A stretch of 64,000 nt of DNA from Candidatus Vesicomyidisocius sp. Pext_18_S21 (GTDB taxonomy: Bacteria; Pseudomonadota; Gammaproteobacteria; PS1; Pseudothioglobaceae), in contig CP072535.1 in assembly GCA_021730165.1 (NCBI GenBank), positions 372,001 to 436,000 of the forward strand, given 5' to 3'. This document shows positions 31,183-41,383 of this stretch, piece by piece. Under the pieces are notes generated by a model, which did not search any database, had not been told where the DNA came from, and worked only from the letters and a program-made list of their open reading frames with translations. Each line of letters starts with the position of its first letter. The first letter of the stretch is position 1. A program made the position numbers and the translations under genes.

Positions 31183-32501
31183 TATTTTTATGGTTATATT
31201 ACGTAAGTTATTGATAATTTACATTAATATTATAAATTTTATGATATGTGTCATAATATCTACTATATACATCAAATAAATAATTTAGTACTTTTATCTA
31301 TGAAGAAATGGATGGCTATATTGAGCTTAAATATAGTGACTAGTAAACATTAGTATGCAATTAATTATTTCGGGATAATGACTTTATTTACTACATTATG
31401 TTATTAGATGTACGCCAAAGTTGTAATGAATTGCTAATTTATATATCCTCAATTGTTTATATCTTATTATCTAGGTTTAAAAGTCTTTTTTAGGGGTGTA
31501 TATCATAAATCTTAATGATAAGAGAGAAGATCTATTCTATTGTAAGATATTAATAAGGAATAATATACAAGATTTTAGTAATGATTATTATTAGTGATAC
31601 TAGTAGGATTGACTGAAGCTGGAGACTAAATTGAAAATATATGATGTAGTTTTTTGATGTAATAGGGGTTCTTATTTGATGTTTAATTCTAATAATTTAA
31701 GAAGGTTGAAATTTAATAAAAGTCTCTTTTCTAAGGATCTGCTACTCTTGTATTTTTATTGTAATTGTAAGATTTTATAATAGTCTAAGAGGATTTATTT
31801 TGTACATAACTTAAGTAGGTCAGGTATAAAGTTTAAACTTATATTCATTATGTGGAGTACACTGTTAATTTAGATAAAATTGTTACTGATTTAGATTAAT
31901 TATTTGATTAAATTAGAAGATGATGATTATTTTTGTTAAAAATATATTAATAAATTCTTGTTATTTATTGTTTAATTATAGAACAATAAACTGTATGAAA
32001 TATAGATTATAAATTAATTATACTTATACCTTAAAGGAGTACCTCTTAGATATGGAAATACAATTTTTGTACTACTTTAGTACTAATGCTTTGTTGGGAC
32101 TTCCTAAAATATTTAATTTTTATCTCTGATAATTTAAAATGATGATTCGTGAAAAATAGTTATTCACACCAGCTAATAATTTAGGAAAAATTAAAGATAC
32201 ATAGTATTGTAATTTTAGTGTCTTTCTGCCTTATGAAAATGATGAGTTTGATATTTTTACAGAAGAAGAAAGCCAAACCTTAAAGGTATTAAAAATAACT
32301 ATAAATTATTAAAATAATTATTTGATAAATTAGACAAGTAATAGATAAATTATTCTATATAGGAGACAGTATAGATATTGTATTATTCATACAATAAAAT
32401 TACCTATTGTTAAGTATAGAAGAAGTTTTTAGAATTGTTTTAGCTTAACAAGTTTAATGCTGATATTGTTTATTAATTATAAATAAGTCAAGGAGAAGAA
32501 A
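31183..32501. other. Decayed spacer of about 1.3 kb
   Basis: There is no intact gene. Plus-strand protein-like fragments survive, for example ATG 31301 (MKKWMAILSLNIVTSKH) and a stretch near 32,210-32,295 reading FLPYENDEFDIFTEEESQTL. The source families were not recognised. No RNA gene was found after tRNA-Asn. An AAGGAG site near 32,490 serves the DUF2130 gene. Confidence 0.4.
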
Positions 32502-33761
32502 ATGGTACATAAAATTGAATGTGAACATTGTGGGAATAAAATCAATATTGAACAATCAATATGGAAGAGTATATCAATAGATTTAAATTCTAAATATATC
32601 AAAAAAGATGTTGAAATTAAAGTAAGAGAGAAAGCACTTAATGATGAAAAAGATAAACAGGATGAAGAGGTTGCTTTTTTAGTAGCGCAGGAAAGAAGTT
32701 TATTAGTAAAAGAATACAACGATGCACAAAAAATTCAAGAAGAGATGATTCAAACTGAAGTTGATAAAAGAGCGATTTTATATAAAGAATTATTAGATAA
32801 ACAGATACGTGAAGAGGTTAAAAATGATTTAGAAGATGCTAAACAGAAAAATATAGAAAATAACAAAATTAAAATAGAAAATATGAAGTTAGAGGCTACT
32901 GTTAATACAATGGAATCTCAACATCAGGTAGATATCGAAATGAAGGTAGCTGAAGCTATTAATTTTTTTGAAAAAAAAGTTATAGAAGATAGAGAGCAGC
33001 AACGGAGTGAGAATGACGTGAAAATGAAACAAATGCAAAAAAGTATAGAAGATGCACACCGTCAGTCTAATCAAGGTTCCATGCAGATCCAAGGCGAAGC
33101 TCAGGAACAAACTATTGAGAGTTTTTTAAAATATAATTTTCCATTAGATATAATTGAACCAATCAAACATGGTGCTAGAGGGGGAGATTGTTTGCAACAT
33201 ATAGTAAACAATAATAATCAAAAATGTGGAATAATTTATTATGAAAGTAAAAGAACAAAGAACTTTGAAAATTCTTGGATACAAAAATTTAAAGCTGATA
33301 TGCGTGAGAAGAATGTAGATATAGGTGTTTTGGCAACACAAGCTATGCCAAAAAGTATGAAGCGAGCTGGATTAGTAAAAGGTATTTGGGTATGTTCACT
33401 TGAAGAGTTTAAAATGATATCTCATATTCTTAGAAAACAGTTGATTGAAATATATAAAATTAGGAGTATTAGCGAAAATAGAGAAGATATAGTAAGTCAT
33501 TTATATAGATATTTAACTAGTAGTGAATTTAAAATGGATATGGAAGCAATAGTTGAAGGTTTTACAGAGATGAAATTAGATATTGATTCAGAAAAAAAAG
33601 CCTTTCATAGAATATGGAGTAAACGAGGCAAGCAACTTGAAAAAATTATGCTGAGTACTGTAAATATGTATGGATCACTCCAAGGTATTTCAAATAATTC
33701 TATTGAAACAATTAATGGGTTGGAGTTGCCTGGAGCTGATTATAGTCAAATTAAAGAATGA
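32502..33761 (+). CDS. DUF2130 protein: coiled coil plus predicted PD-(D/E)XK nuclease-like domain
   Basis: This 419-residue protein has an N-terminal CxxC knuckle (Cys7, Cys10 in CEHCGNKI) and a long charged coiled coil (about 40-200). A C-terminal domain follows, with HGARGGDCLQHI, GIIYYESKRTKNFENSWIQKFK and DIGVLATQAMPK. The Asp and the ExK spacing match the nuclease core proposed for DUF2130. The cellular role is unknown. It stands alone, preceded by a decayed spacer. Survival in a shrinking genome suggests it is used. Confidence 0.82.
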   Translation: MVHKIECEHCGNKINIEQSIWKSISIDLNSKYIKKDVEIKVREKALNDEKDKQDEEVAFLVAQERSLLVKEYNDAQKIQEEMIQTEVDKRAILYKELLDKQIREEVKNDLEDAKQKNIENNKIKIENMKLEATVNTMESQHQVDIEMKVAEAINFFEKKVIEDREQQRSENDVKMKQMQKSIEDAHRQSNQGSMQIQGEAQEQTIESFLKYNFPLDIIEPIKHGARGGDCLQHIVNNNNQKCGIIYYESKRTKNFENSWIQKFKADMREKNVDIGVLATQAMPKSMKRAGLVKGIWVCSLEEFKMISHILRKQLIEIYKIRSISENREDIVSHLYRYLTSSEFKMDMEAIVEGFTEMKLDIDSEKKAFHRIWSKRGKQLEKIMLSTVNMYGSLQGISNNSIETINGLELPGADYSQIKE

Positions 33762-33804
33762 GAGAGTGTATAAAATTAGACCATACAGATTTTATAATAA
33801 GTTT

Positions 33805-34983
33805 TTATACCTTACTGAGCTTATCAATAGCTTTTTTGATGTTATCCATGCTTGTAGCAAATGAAAAACGTATATAACCTGGCATACCAAAATCTGAACC
33901 TGGGACTAATGCAATATTCAATATTTCTAAGCAGTAAGTAGAAAGTTCAATATCATCTTTTAAACCAAGACGGCTAATTAACCCTTCAACCCTTGGAAAG
34001 GCATAAAAGGCGCCTTGTGATTTAGAACACTCAATGCCATTAATTGTGTTTAATGCATCAACAATAAAATCATGCCTTTTCTTAAAAGCGCAAACCATTA
34101 TGTTGATAATGCTTTGATCACCATTTAAAGCCTCTAAAGCAGCGGCTTGGGAAATAGAGCAAGGATTAGAAGTAGATTGACCTTGGATTTTTTTCATGGC
34201 TTGAATAATATTTTTTGGACCTGCACCATATCCAATTCTCCAACCAGTCATTGCATAGGCTTTAGAGACTCCATTTAGAATAATAGTTCGATTTTTTAGT
34301 GTTTTATCAACCATAACAATGTTAACAAAATTCTCATTATTATTCCAATGAATATGTTCGTAAATATCATCAGTGATGATTAATATTTTTGGATATCTTT
34401 TTAATACATTTGCTAATGCTTGTAATTCAGTTTGAGAATAAACTACACCTGTTGGATTGGAGGGACTGTTAATAACAAATAATTTAGTATTATTGGTAAT
34501 ATTTGATTCTAATTGTTTTGGTGTAATTTTAAAATTTTGTTCCAATCCTGTTGTAATAATAATTGGTGTTGCATCAGCTAAAAGAGTTATATCTGGATAA
34601 CTTACCCAAAAAGGTGCGGTAATAATTACTTCATCACCCTTGTTCAATACGGCTTGACAAAGGTTATAAAACACTTGTTTTCCACCTGATGAAACTATTA
34701 CTTCGGTATTGGTATAAGTTAGGCTATTTTCTCGTTTAAATTTATTAATAATTGCTTGCTTTAATATGGGTGTCCCATCTACCATTGTATAACGAGTTTG
34801 ACCATTCTTAATAGCTTGTATAGCTGCTCTTTGAATATTTTTAGGTGTATCAAAGTCTGGCTCTCCTGAACCCATAGATATAATTTGAATACCTTGAGAT
34901 TTTAATTCGTTGGCTTTAGCAGTGACTTCAAGTGTGGCTGATGGTTTAATTTTTTGAATTCTATCGGAAAGATATGCTGACAT
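33805..34983 (-). CDS. aspC: Aspartate aminotransferase, class I
   Basis: This 392-residue PLP enzyme has the class I fold I-gamma features: GSGEPDFDTP near the N-terminus, SSGGKQVFYNL, NSPSNPTGVVY, TDDIYEHI and the PLP lysine in NGVSKAYAMTGWRIGYGAG (about 236). The C-terminal arginine of RFSFATS binds the alpha-carboxylate. It interconverts aspartate and oxaloacetate. Some members of this subgroup also use prephenate, which I cannot decide here. The gene is divergent from the uvrB ruin. Confidence 0.92.
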   Translation of the reverse strand: MSAYLSDRIQKIKPSATLEVTAKANELKSQGIQIISMGSGEPDFDTPKNIQRAAIQAIKNGQTRYTMVDGTPILKQAIINKFKRENSLTYTNTEVIVSSGGKQVFYNLCQAVLNKGDEVIITAPFWVSYPDITLLADATPIIITTGLEQNFKITPKQLESNITNNTKLFVINSPSNPTGVVYSQTELQALANVLKRYPKILIITDDIYEHIHWNNNENFVNIVMVDKTLKNRTIILNGVSKAYAMTGWRIGYGAGPKNIIQAMKKIQGQSTSNPCSISQAAALEALNGDQSIINIMVCAFKKRHDFIVDALNTINGIECSKSQGAFYAFPRVEGLISRLGLKDDIELSTYCLEILNIALVPGSDFGMPGYIRFSFATSMDNIKKAIDKLSKV

Positions 34984-35039
34984 GATTATTAATAATAAAA
35001 TAGATTAAAATTGGGTGTTTATGTTAATGAAAAAATCTT

Positions 35040-36939
35040 TTGTGTGGACAATAAATTTAAACTGATATTAATCTCCTAGTAAAGATCAGTCAAAAGCGAT
35101 TAAAATTTTGGTTGACAGCGTGAATTCTGGTGCTAAGTTCCAAGTATTACTTGGTGTAACTGGTTCGGGAAAGATCTTCAACTAGTAAATGTTATTTACC
35201 AGACTAAACGCCCTAGTTTAATTATGCTACTCAACAAACATTAGTAGCACAATTGTATAATGAAATGAAAAAGTTATTTTCATATAATTCAGTGGAATAT
35301 TTTGTTTCTTATTATGATTATTGTCAATTAGAGGCTTATGTCCCTGCTTCTGATACTTATATCGAAAAAAGGTTCTTCTATTTAATAAATAAATAGAGCA
35401 AATGCGTTTTGCTACTACTAAGGCTCTATTAGAGCGTGATGATGTTATTATTATTGCTAGTGTATCTACTACTTATGGTTTGAGGAATATTTAAATTTAT
35501 ATGATGATGCTACTACATTTGAGTATTGGGAAAGTTATTAATCAGCGTGGAATAGTTTCATGCCTATCACAAATAAAATACTTACCTAATGATATGATTT
35601 TAATACGTGGCTATTTTAGAGTTAAAGGTTAAGTGATTGATATTTTTCCTGCAGATTCTAAAGAGCAAGATATATGTATTGAGATATTTAATGAAGAAAT
35701 TGAACAACTTTATTGGTTTGATTCTTTAACAGGTAAAAAGCTACAATCTTTATAAATAATTATCATTTATGCAAAAATGCACTATGTTATGCGCTAAAAT
35801 CTGAAATTTTGAATATATTAAATAATATTAAAGTATAGCTAAAGGATCAAAGAAATATGTTGTTATTTGTTAATAAATTGGTTGAAAAGTAACGTCTAAC
35901 ACAACGTGTACAGATGGATATTGAAATGATGCGAGAATTAGGATATTGTATAGGTTTTTAGAAATTACTCACGTTATTTATCTAGTCAAAAACCTGGTAA
36001 TCTACCTTTGATTTTATTGGATTATTTGCCAGATAATGTATTGATCATTTTATATGAGTTACATATTACTGTTAATTAATTTAGTGGTATGTATAAAGGC
36101 GATAGGGATTGTAAAAAAACGCTTGTTGAGTTTGGTTTTCGTCTCTATCAAGTACTTTAGATAATAGACTACTTATATTTTAGAATTTGAAGATAGAGTT
36201 CATTAATGTATTTTAGTATCTTCTATGCCTGTACGATATGAACTGTAAGTTTCTATTATCATTGCTAAGCAAGTGGTAAGACCAACAGGATTATTAGATT
36301 CTGAAATTGATATTCGTTCTTTGGATATACAGGTAGATGATTTACTTAGTGAAATACGAATACGTATTAAAATTTGCTATTTACATTCTGATATTGATAT
36401 GGTTAAAAGAGTAGAAATTATTCGTGATTTTAGTTTAGGTGTTTTTAATGTACTTATTGGTACCAATCTGTTACGTGAAGGTTTGGATATTCGAAAGATT
36501 TCTTTCTTTAGTGGCTATTTTAGATGCGTATAAAGAAGTTTTTTTACGCTCTGAACTCTCGCTAATTCATCCCATGGGATGAACGGCTAGATATATAAAT
36601 GTGCATATAATTTTACATGTTACCAGCATAATCAAATCGATACAAAGAGCAATGAATGAAATTAAAAGACGTCGGATTTAACAGGAGGTTTATAATTTAA
36701 AAAATGACATCACACCTAAAAGTATTTTTAAACCTATTATCAATATTCTTGATATAAATTTAACTAATAAGATACATAGCAGTTCTTATTTAATTTTAGC
36801 CAGTACAATTAGCAAAATAAATATAAAATTTTAGAAGAAAAAATGTATAGTTTTGTTACTGACTTAGAGTTTGAATATGTAGTAGATATACGTAATTAGA
36901 TTAAACAACTCAAAGAGACTCAATTTAAAAAAATATTAT
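35040..36939 (+). pseudogene. uvrB: Excinuclease ABC subunit B, full-length but shattered
   Basis: Similarity to UvrB runs in order over the whole length with many frameshifts and stops. The pieces are [30 protein letters not shown] (Walker A), [43 protein letters not shown]-like sequence and GMYKGDRD. Then come [15 protein letters not shown] (in the longest intact piece, 36273-36533), RYLHSDID-like sequence, and [12 protein letters not shown]. The C-terminal UVR-type end is LEFEYVVDIRN...IKQLKE. The former stop overlaps the queE start. Without UvrB there is no UvrABC nucleotide excision repair. Confidence 0.93.
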
Positions 36940-37579
36940 GATTAAGGCTAAATTAAACATTAATGAAATATTTTACTCACTTCAAGGTGAAGCACGTGAA
37001 GTTGGTCTGCCAAGCGTATTTATTCGTTTAACTGGTTGCCCACTTAAATGCACATATTGTGATACTGAATATGCATTTAAGGGAAATAACTTAATGGAAA
37101 TTGATGCAATCATTAGTGAAATAAAACAATACGATACCACTTATATTTGTGTAACAGGTGGTGAGCCGCTAGTACAAAAAAACTGTTATTTATTGCTAGA
37201 TAGATTGATTAAAAATAATTATCAAGTGTCTTTAGAAACTAGTGGTAGCATTAATATACAAGATGTTAATGCTTTAGTATCAATAGTTATGGATGTTAAG
37301 ACCCCAAGTTCTGGTGAATCTGAACAAAATAAGTATACAAATTTTAAGAAACTAACCGTCAAAGATCAGCTGAAATTTGTCATTGGATCACATTCTGATT
37401 TTGATTGGAGTGTTGCTATTTTGAACCAATATTCTACTACTGCAGGTGTATTATTCTCACCTGTATTTGGCAATATTACACCAACGCAATTAGCAGATTG
37501 GATTTTGGATAAACAAATAAATGTGCGACTACAAATACAATTACATAAATTACTTTGGGGTGATGAAAAAGGAAAGTAA
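36938..37579 (+). CDS. queE: 7-carboxy-7-deazaguanine synthase (queuosine pathway)
   Basis: This 213-residue small radical-SAM enzyme has the cluster motif CPLKCTYCDTEYAF (CX3CX2C, about 33-40), the substrate loop FYSLQGEAREVGLPSVFIRLTGC and GGEPL. It forms the 7-deazaguanine core from carboxytetrahydropterin. With queH at 57836 it shows that queuosine tRNA modification is retained. Its ATG overlaps the end of the uvrB ruin, which suggests former translational coupling. Confidence 0.95.
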   Translation: MIKAKLNINEIFYSLQGEAREVGLPSVFIRLTGCPLKCTYCDTEYAFKGNNLMEIDAIISEIKQYDTTYICVTGGEPLVQKNCYLLLDRLIKNNYQVSLETSGSINIQDVNALVSIVMDVKTPSSGESEQNKYTNFKKLTVKDQLKFVIGSHSDFDWSVAILNQYSTTAGVLFSPVFGNITPTQLADWILDKQINVRLQIQLHKLLWGDEKGK

Positions 37580-38101
37580 CTATTGAATAGATATTTTTTG
37601 CACTTCTAGTTTTTTCTGTTTAAGTTTTGGAATAGAGATACTCAGTATATTGTTATTAAAGCTTGCTTTGATATTATTTGTATCAACATCATCTGGTATG
37701 GTAAATTTTTGGAAAAAACTGTAAGACGAAGTGCTTAAACTATGATTGTTACTTTGAACTTTTTTAACACACCCTTTGATTAAAATAATATTATTATTGG
37801 TAGAAATATTAAGATTTTCTTTACTGATTCCATCAACTTTTATTTGGATAATAAAGCTATTTGTTTGATTGTCAAAGTATCTTCTACTTTGTGTTCTAAG
37901 GTTACTATAGTTTTGTACTTGATTAATTTTATAATTTAGTTCTCTGAACTGTTGTTCAAAATCGTGCCAAATAAAATTGTTATCAAAGAAACTGCCATTA
38001 AATAAATGGTTACTATTGGCATTAATTGTGCTGGAAATTAGTAATATAGACAGTAGTATCTTGTATATTATTTTTCTTAGAATGTCTTTCATTAATTTCA
38101 T
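37580..38101 (-). CDS. Hsp20/alpha-crystallin-type protein with an export signal
   Basis: This 173-residue protein has a basic, hydrophobic N-terminus (KIIYKILLSILLISSTINANS, about 11-31) that looks like a signal peptide ending near ANA/ANS. It is followed by about 50 polar residues and an alpha-crystallin domain (about 75-165). The domain has IQIKVDGISKENLNISTNNN, IPDDVDTNNIKASFNNNILSISIPK and a basic C-terminal tail. Cytosolic Hsp20 proteins lack a signal, so a periplasmic holdase is likely. The start could also be the Met at residue 4. It converges on queE, with the stops adjacent. Confidence 0.82.
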   Translation of the reverse strand: MKLMKDILRKIIYKILLSILLISSTINANSNHLFNGSFFDNNFIWHDFEQQFRELNYKINQVQNYSNLRTQSRRYFDNQTNSFIIQIKVDGISKENLNISTNNNIILIKGCVKKVQSNNHSLSTSSYSFFQKFTIPDDVDTNNIKASFNNNILSISIPKLKQKKLEVQKISIQ

Positions 38102-38259
38102 TATACTAATTAATAGTTATCTTTTCAAGGCTAAAATCAAGCTAATTTATAAATGTTTTAAATAATTCATGATCTTTGCATTTTTAAAATTATCTTTTAG
38201 TCGTAAAAATACTTGCAAATTATGTGTATTGGAAATAAGTAAGAAGCTATTACGCCTAT

Positions 38260-38286
38260 AATATTAACCTGGTAAGGTTTAATATT
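38260..38286. other. Imperfect hairpin between the Hsp20-type gene and aroC
   Basis: AATATTAACC and GGTTTAATATT pair with one bulge around TGGTAA. It lies downstream of aroC on the minus strand but has no T-tract. It is a weak terminator candidate. Confidence 0.25.
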
Positions 38287-38325
38287 GCTTATGTTATTTA
38301 TTTTGAGTATAAGGAATGAACAAAT

Positions 38326-39423
38326 CTATATTGAGGCTGGAATAATAGGTGTAATTGATGCGACATTTAAGTTTTGAGCCCGATGACGCATAACGTGATC
38401 CATAATGGTTATTGCTAGCATAGCCTCAGCAATAGGCGTTGCACGAATTCCTACGCAAGGGTCATGTCGACCCTTGGTGATCACTTCAATACTCCTTCCT
38501 TTTTTATCAATACTTTCAATTGGTAAGCTCAAACTTGAAGTTGGTTTTAGTGCAATAGACACCAAAATATCTTGACCTGAACTAATTCCACCAAAAACAC
38601 CACCAGCATGATTTGACTTAAAACCTGCCAAGGTAATTGCATCACGATGCTCAGTACCTTTTTGGTTAACTACTCTAAATCCATCGCCAATTTCAACTCC
38701 TTTTACTGCGTTAATGCTCATCATACTATGGGCAATATCTGCATCTAATCTGTCAAAAATCGGTTCTCCTAGCCCAACAGGCATATTATTTGCTATGATG
38801 TTGATTCTAGCACCTACTGAATCACCTGACTTTCGTAAAGTATCCATATATTTTTCTAAAATTCTAACTTTACTAGTATCGAGGCAAAAAAATGGGTTAT
38901 TGTGTACTTCGAGCCAATCAGAATTTTCAATTTTAATAGGTCCTAGTTGAGATAAATAACCTTTAATTTTAATGTCGTATTCTTGGTTTAAATACTTTTT
39001 AGCAATACCACCGCAAGCAACACGCATAGCAGTTTCTCTTGCAGAAGAACGTCCACCACCCCGATAATCTCTAATACCGTATTTTTGATGATAAGTGTAA
39101 TCAGCATGTCCAGGGCGGAAGGTATCTTTAATATTTCTATAGTCTTTGGAACGCTGATCTGTATTTTGAATGATGAGCGCTATTGGTGTACCTGTTGTTT
39201 TTCCTTCAAACGTGCCAGATAATATTTTTACTAAATCCTCTTCATGGCGCTGACTAGTGTGGCGGGAAGTACCTGGCTTTCTAAGGTTTAAATCATCTTG
39301 TAAATCAATCTCAGTAAGCGCTAGGCCTGGAGGACAACCATCTACAATACCAATTAATGACTCACCATGAGATTCACCTGCTGTGGTAATTGTAAATAAT
39401 TTTCCAATTGTATTACCACTCAT
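38326..39423 (-). CDS. aroC: Chorismate synthase
   Basis: This 365-residue FMN-dependent enzyme catalyses the last step of the shikimate pathway. The signatures [19 protein letters not shown] near the N-terminus, [24 protein letters not shown] (about 128) and the C-terminal [17 protein letters not shown] are intact. The window also has aroE, so aromatic synthesis is retained. An AGGAA site precedes the ATG. Confidence 0.97.
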   Translation of the reverse strand: MSGNTIGKLFTITTAGESHGESLIGIVDGCPPGLALTEIDLQDDLNLRKPGTSRHTSQRHEEDLVKILSGTFEGKTTGTPIALIIQNTDQRSKDYRNIKDTFRPGHADYTYHQKYGIRDYRGGGRSSARETAMRVACGGIAKKYLNQEYDIKIKGYLSQLGPIKIENSDWLEVHNNPFFCLDTSKVRILEKYMDTLRKSGDSVGARINIIANNMPVGLGEPIFDRLDADIAHSMMSINAVKGVEIGDGFRVVNQKGTEHRDAITLAGFKSNHAGGVFGGISSGQDILVSIALKPTSSLSLPIESIDKKGRSIEVITKGRHDPCVGIRATPIAEAMLAITIMDHVMRHRAQNLNVASITPIIPASI

Positions 39424-39991
39424 TTACTATTCCTTATGTAGGATAATGATTGTTATAAATATTATCTTAGTTTGTTTTTAAATAGGCTTCTTAATGTCAT
39501 TTATAATAATACCTATTCTGATTCTTGTGTGGTTTGGATTGTTTTTTAATTTTGTCATAATGGGTGAATCATGATTTTTATAAGAAACTATTTTTATTGA
39601 TAAAATCTTTAAATTTAGTTAAGTTTTTTGATCACTAATAAATTTAAAGTTTTCATTTTTTATATTACCATTAGTTGTAAATACCTAACCTTGAGATTTG
39701 TGATATTTAGAGCAACGACACATGATAATATATTAGTAATATTTTTACGTAGTTTAAATTTTACTGACCTACACAAACATTTGGACTTGATATATATATA
39801 ATTTTAAATAAAATCTAATTATACCTAGTCTATCTAACTAGATTGTTATATAGTAAAGTATATTATAAGATTACTAATATCTGTGTCAAAAAAACGTATT
39901 GGCCAAACCAAAATATATAATACTAATAACTCTTAAAGTTAAAGTGTTATTTCAAAGTCTTTAATATTAATTTTTTTACATTTTTGATTTG
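39424..39991. other. Gene-free AT-rich spacer
   Basis: About 570 bp lie between aroC and tRNA-Arg(CCT). There is no open frame of note, no recognisable fragment and no clear promoter, only poly-AT stretches such as TATATATATA near 39,790. Confidence 0.5.
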
Positions 39992-40065
39992 TGCCCCCGG
40001 TGCGATTTGAACACACGACCTACCGCTTAGGAGGCGGTTACTCTATCCAACTGAGCTACGAAGGC
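39992..40065 (-). tRNA. tRNA-Arg (CCT), CCA not encoded
   Basis: The acceptor GCCTTCG pairs with CGGGGGC (two G-U pairs). The anticodon CCT lies in ACCGCCT-CCT-AAGCGGT context, the T-stem is GTGTG/CGCAC, and the discriminator is A. The three bases after the discriminator are CAA, not CCA. This is the only one of the six tRNA genes here without an encoded CCA. Confidence 0.93.
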
Positions 40066-40260
40066 AATGTGATTATTATCCACGATGTAATTACTTATTA
40101 AGATCTTTGCATTATTCTTTTATCTGACTTGTCATGATAATATGCTTTACTTATTTTTAGGCGAATATTTATTTAAATGAACTTTTATTTTATAAAAGTA
40201 TGCAATTTAAATGATAGTATAATCTTAATATTTTTTACATTTTAATTTAATCAAAACTGT

Positions 40261-40956
40261 ATGAAGGGTATTAAAGTTGAGAATAGACTTATTTTTGCTT
40301 TAGATGTTTCAGAAATTAAACAGGCTAAAGATTTGGTAATTCAATTGGATAATAGTATTAATTTTTATAAAATTGGTATGGAATTATTAATGACAGGACA
40401 GTACTTTAATTTGCTTGATTGGTTATTAGAAAAAGACAAGCAAGTTTTTGTGGATTTAAAATTTTTTGATGTGCCAGAAACTGTAGGTAGAACTATTAAA
40501 CGCTTAAGCCAATATGGTGCTACTTTTGCCACCATACATGGTAATCAAGCACTTATGGAAAAAGCTAATGAAAATAAATACAATCTTAAAATTTTAGCAG
40601 TAACTGCGCTTACTAGTATTGATAGAGGTGATTTAGATGATTTAGGTTTTGATTGTGATGTGTTGGAATTGGTTATTTCTAGAGCTAAGCGTGCTTTTAA
40701 AGCAGGTTGTGACGGCGTTGTATCCTCTGGACTTGAAGTGCCATTTTTGCGTAAATATATTGACAATAAACTAATTGTTGTTACACCAGGTATCCGTCCT
40801 GTGAGTAACAATGATGATCAAAAACGTATTGTGGATGTAGCAACAGCGTTTAATTTAGGATCAGACTATATTGTTGTTGGTCGCCCAATTAAAAATGCTA
40901 CTAGCCCATACCAAGCTGCGAAAAATATTCAAACAATTATTAAAGGTTGTTTTTAA
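40261..40956 (+). CDS. pyrF: Orotidine 5'-phosphate decarboxylase
   Basis: This 231-residue TIM barrel forms UMP from OMP. The catalytic DLKFFDVPETVG motif (D-x-K-x2-D, about 61-66) and the phosphate-binding TPGIRP and IVVGRPIKNA segments are present. It is a single gene immediately before tRNA-Val. The start at 40261 has no strong Shine-Dalgarno, and an alternative in-frame Met was not seen nearby. Confidence 0.97.
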   Translation: MKGIKVENRLIFALDVSEIKQAKDLVIQLDNSINFYKIGMELLMTGQYFNLLDWLLEKDKQVFVDLKFFDVPETVGRTIKRLSQYGATFATIHGNQALMEKANENKYNLKILAVTALTSIDRGDLDDLGFDCDVLELVISRAKRAFKAGCDGVVSSGLEVPFLRKYIDNKLIVVTPGIRPVSNNDDQKRIVDVATAFNLGSDYIVVGRPIKNATSPYQAAKNIQTIIKGCF

Positions 40957-40975
40957 GTAAAATTATCATTTCTTT

Positions 40976-41052
40976 AGTCGCGTAGCTCAGTTGGTTAGAG
41001 CACTACCTTGACATGGTAGGGGTCGGTGATTCGAATTCACTCGTGACTACCA
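40976..41052 (+). tRNA. tRNA-Val (GAC)
   Basis: The acceptor AGTCGCG pairs with CGTGACT. The anticodon is GAC within CTACCTT-GAC-ATGGTAG, the T-arm GGTGATTCGAATTCACT, the discriminator A, and CCA is encoded. It lies 19 bp after pyrF. Confidence 0.96.
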
Positions 41053-41200
41053 AAGAGATAGTTAGTTTTTTTAAAATATTTAGAGATTTTAGAATAAGAC
41101 AAATAATTTAAACTATATATCTCTTTTAAACTCCAAATGGAAAATTTTTGTAATGCCAAAACATTAATAATGTAAATAATAAGATTATTTAGATATATAA

Positions 41201-41261
41201 TTGATAAGTGTAAGTAATATCAATAATAGGTATTAAACCTAATATTAGTTAAACTTATCAA
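41201..41261. other. Nested inverted repeats between tRNA-Val and the hydroxylase gene
   Basis: The outer arms TTGATAAGT (41201-41209) and ACTTATCAA (41253-41261) enclose inner arms AATAATAGGT (41222-41231) and ACCTAATATT (41237-41246, one mismatch). The whole could fold into a two-part stem. The rest of the 41053-41383 gap shows nothing else. Confidence 0.45.
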
Positions 41262-41383
41262 TGATAAATACTAATTTAAATTTACTAAATTAAATAAAGA
41301 ATTATAGTCAAATTGGATAACAATATAAACCATAGTAAGTGCTCGTGGTTATAATGAGTATATTATTTTAAATTTTTTGTTTA

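Noticed and set aside
32477..33341. Minus-strand frames over the DUF2130 gene
   Set aside because: They are antisense shadows with hydrophobic, low-complexity translations of a Lys/Glu-rich coiled coil.
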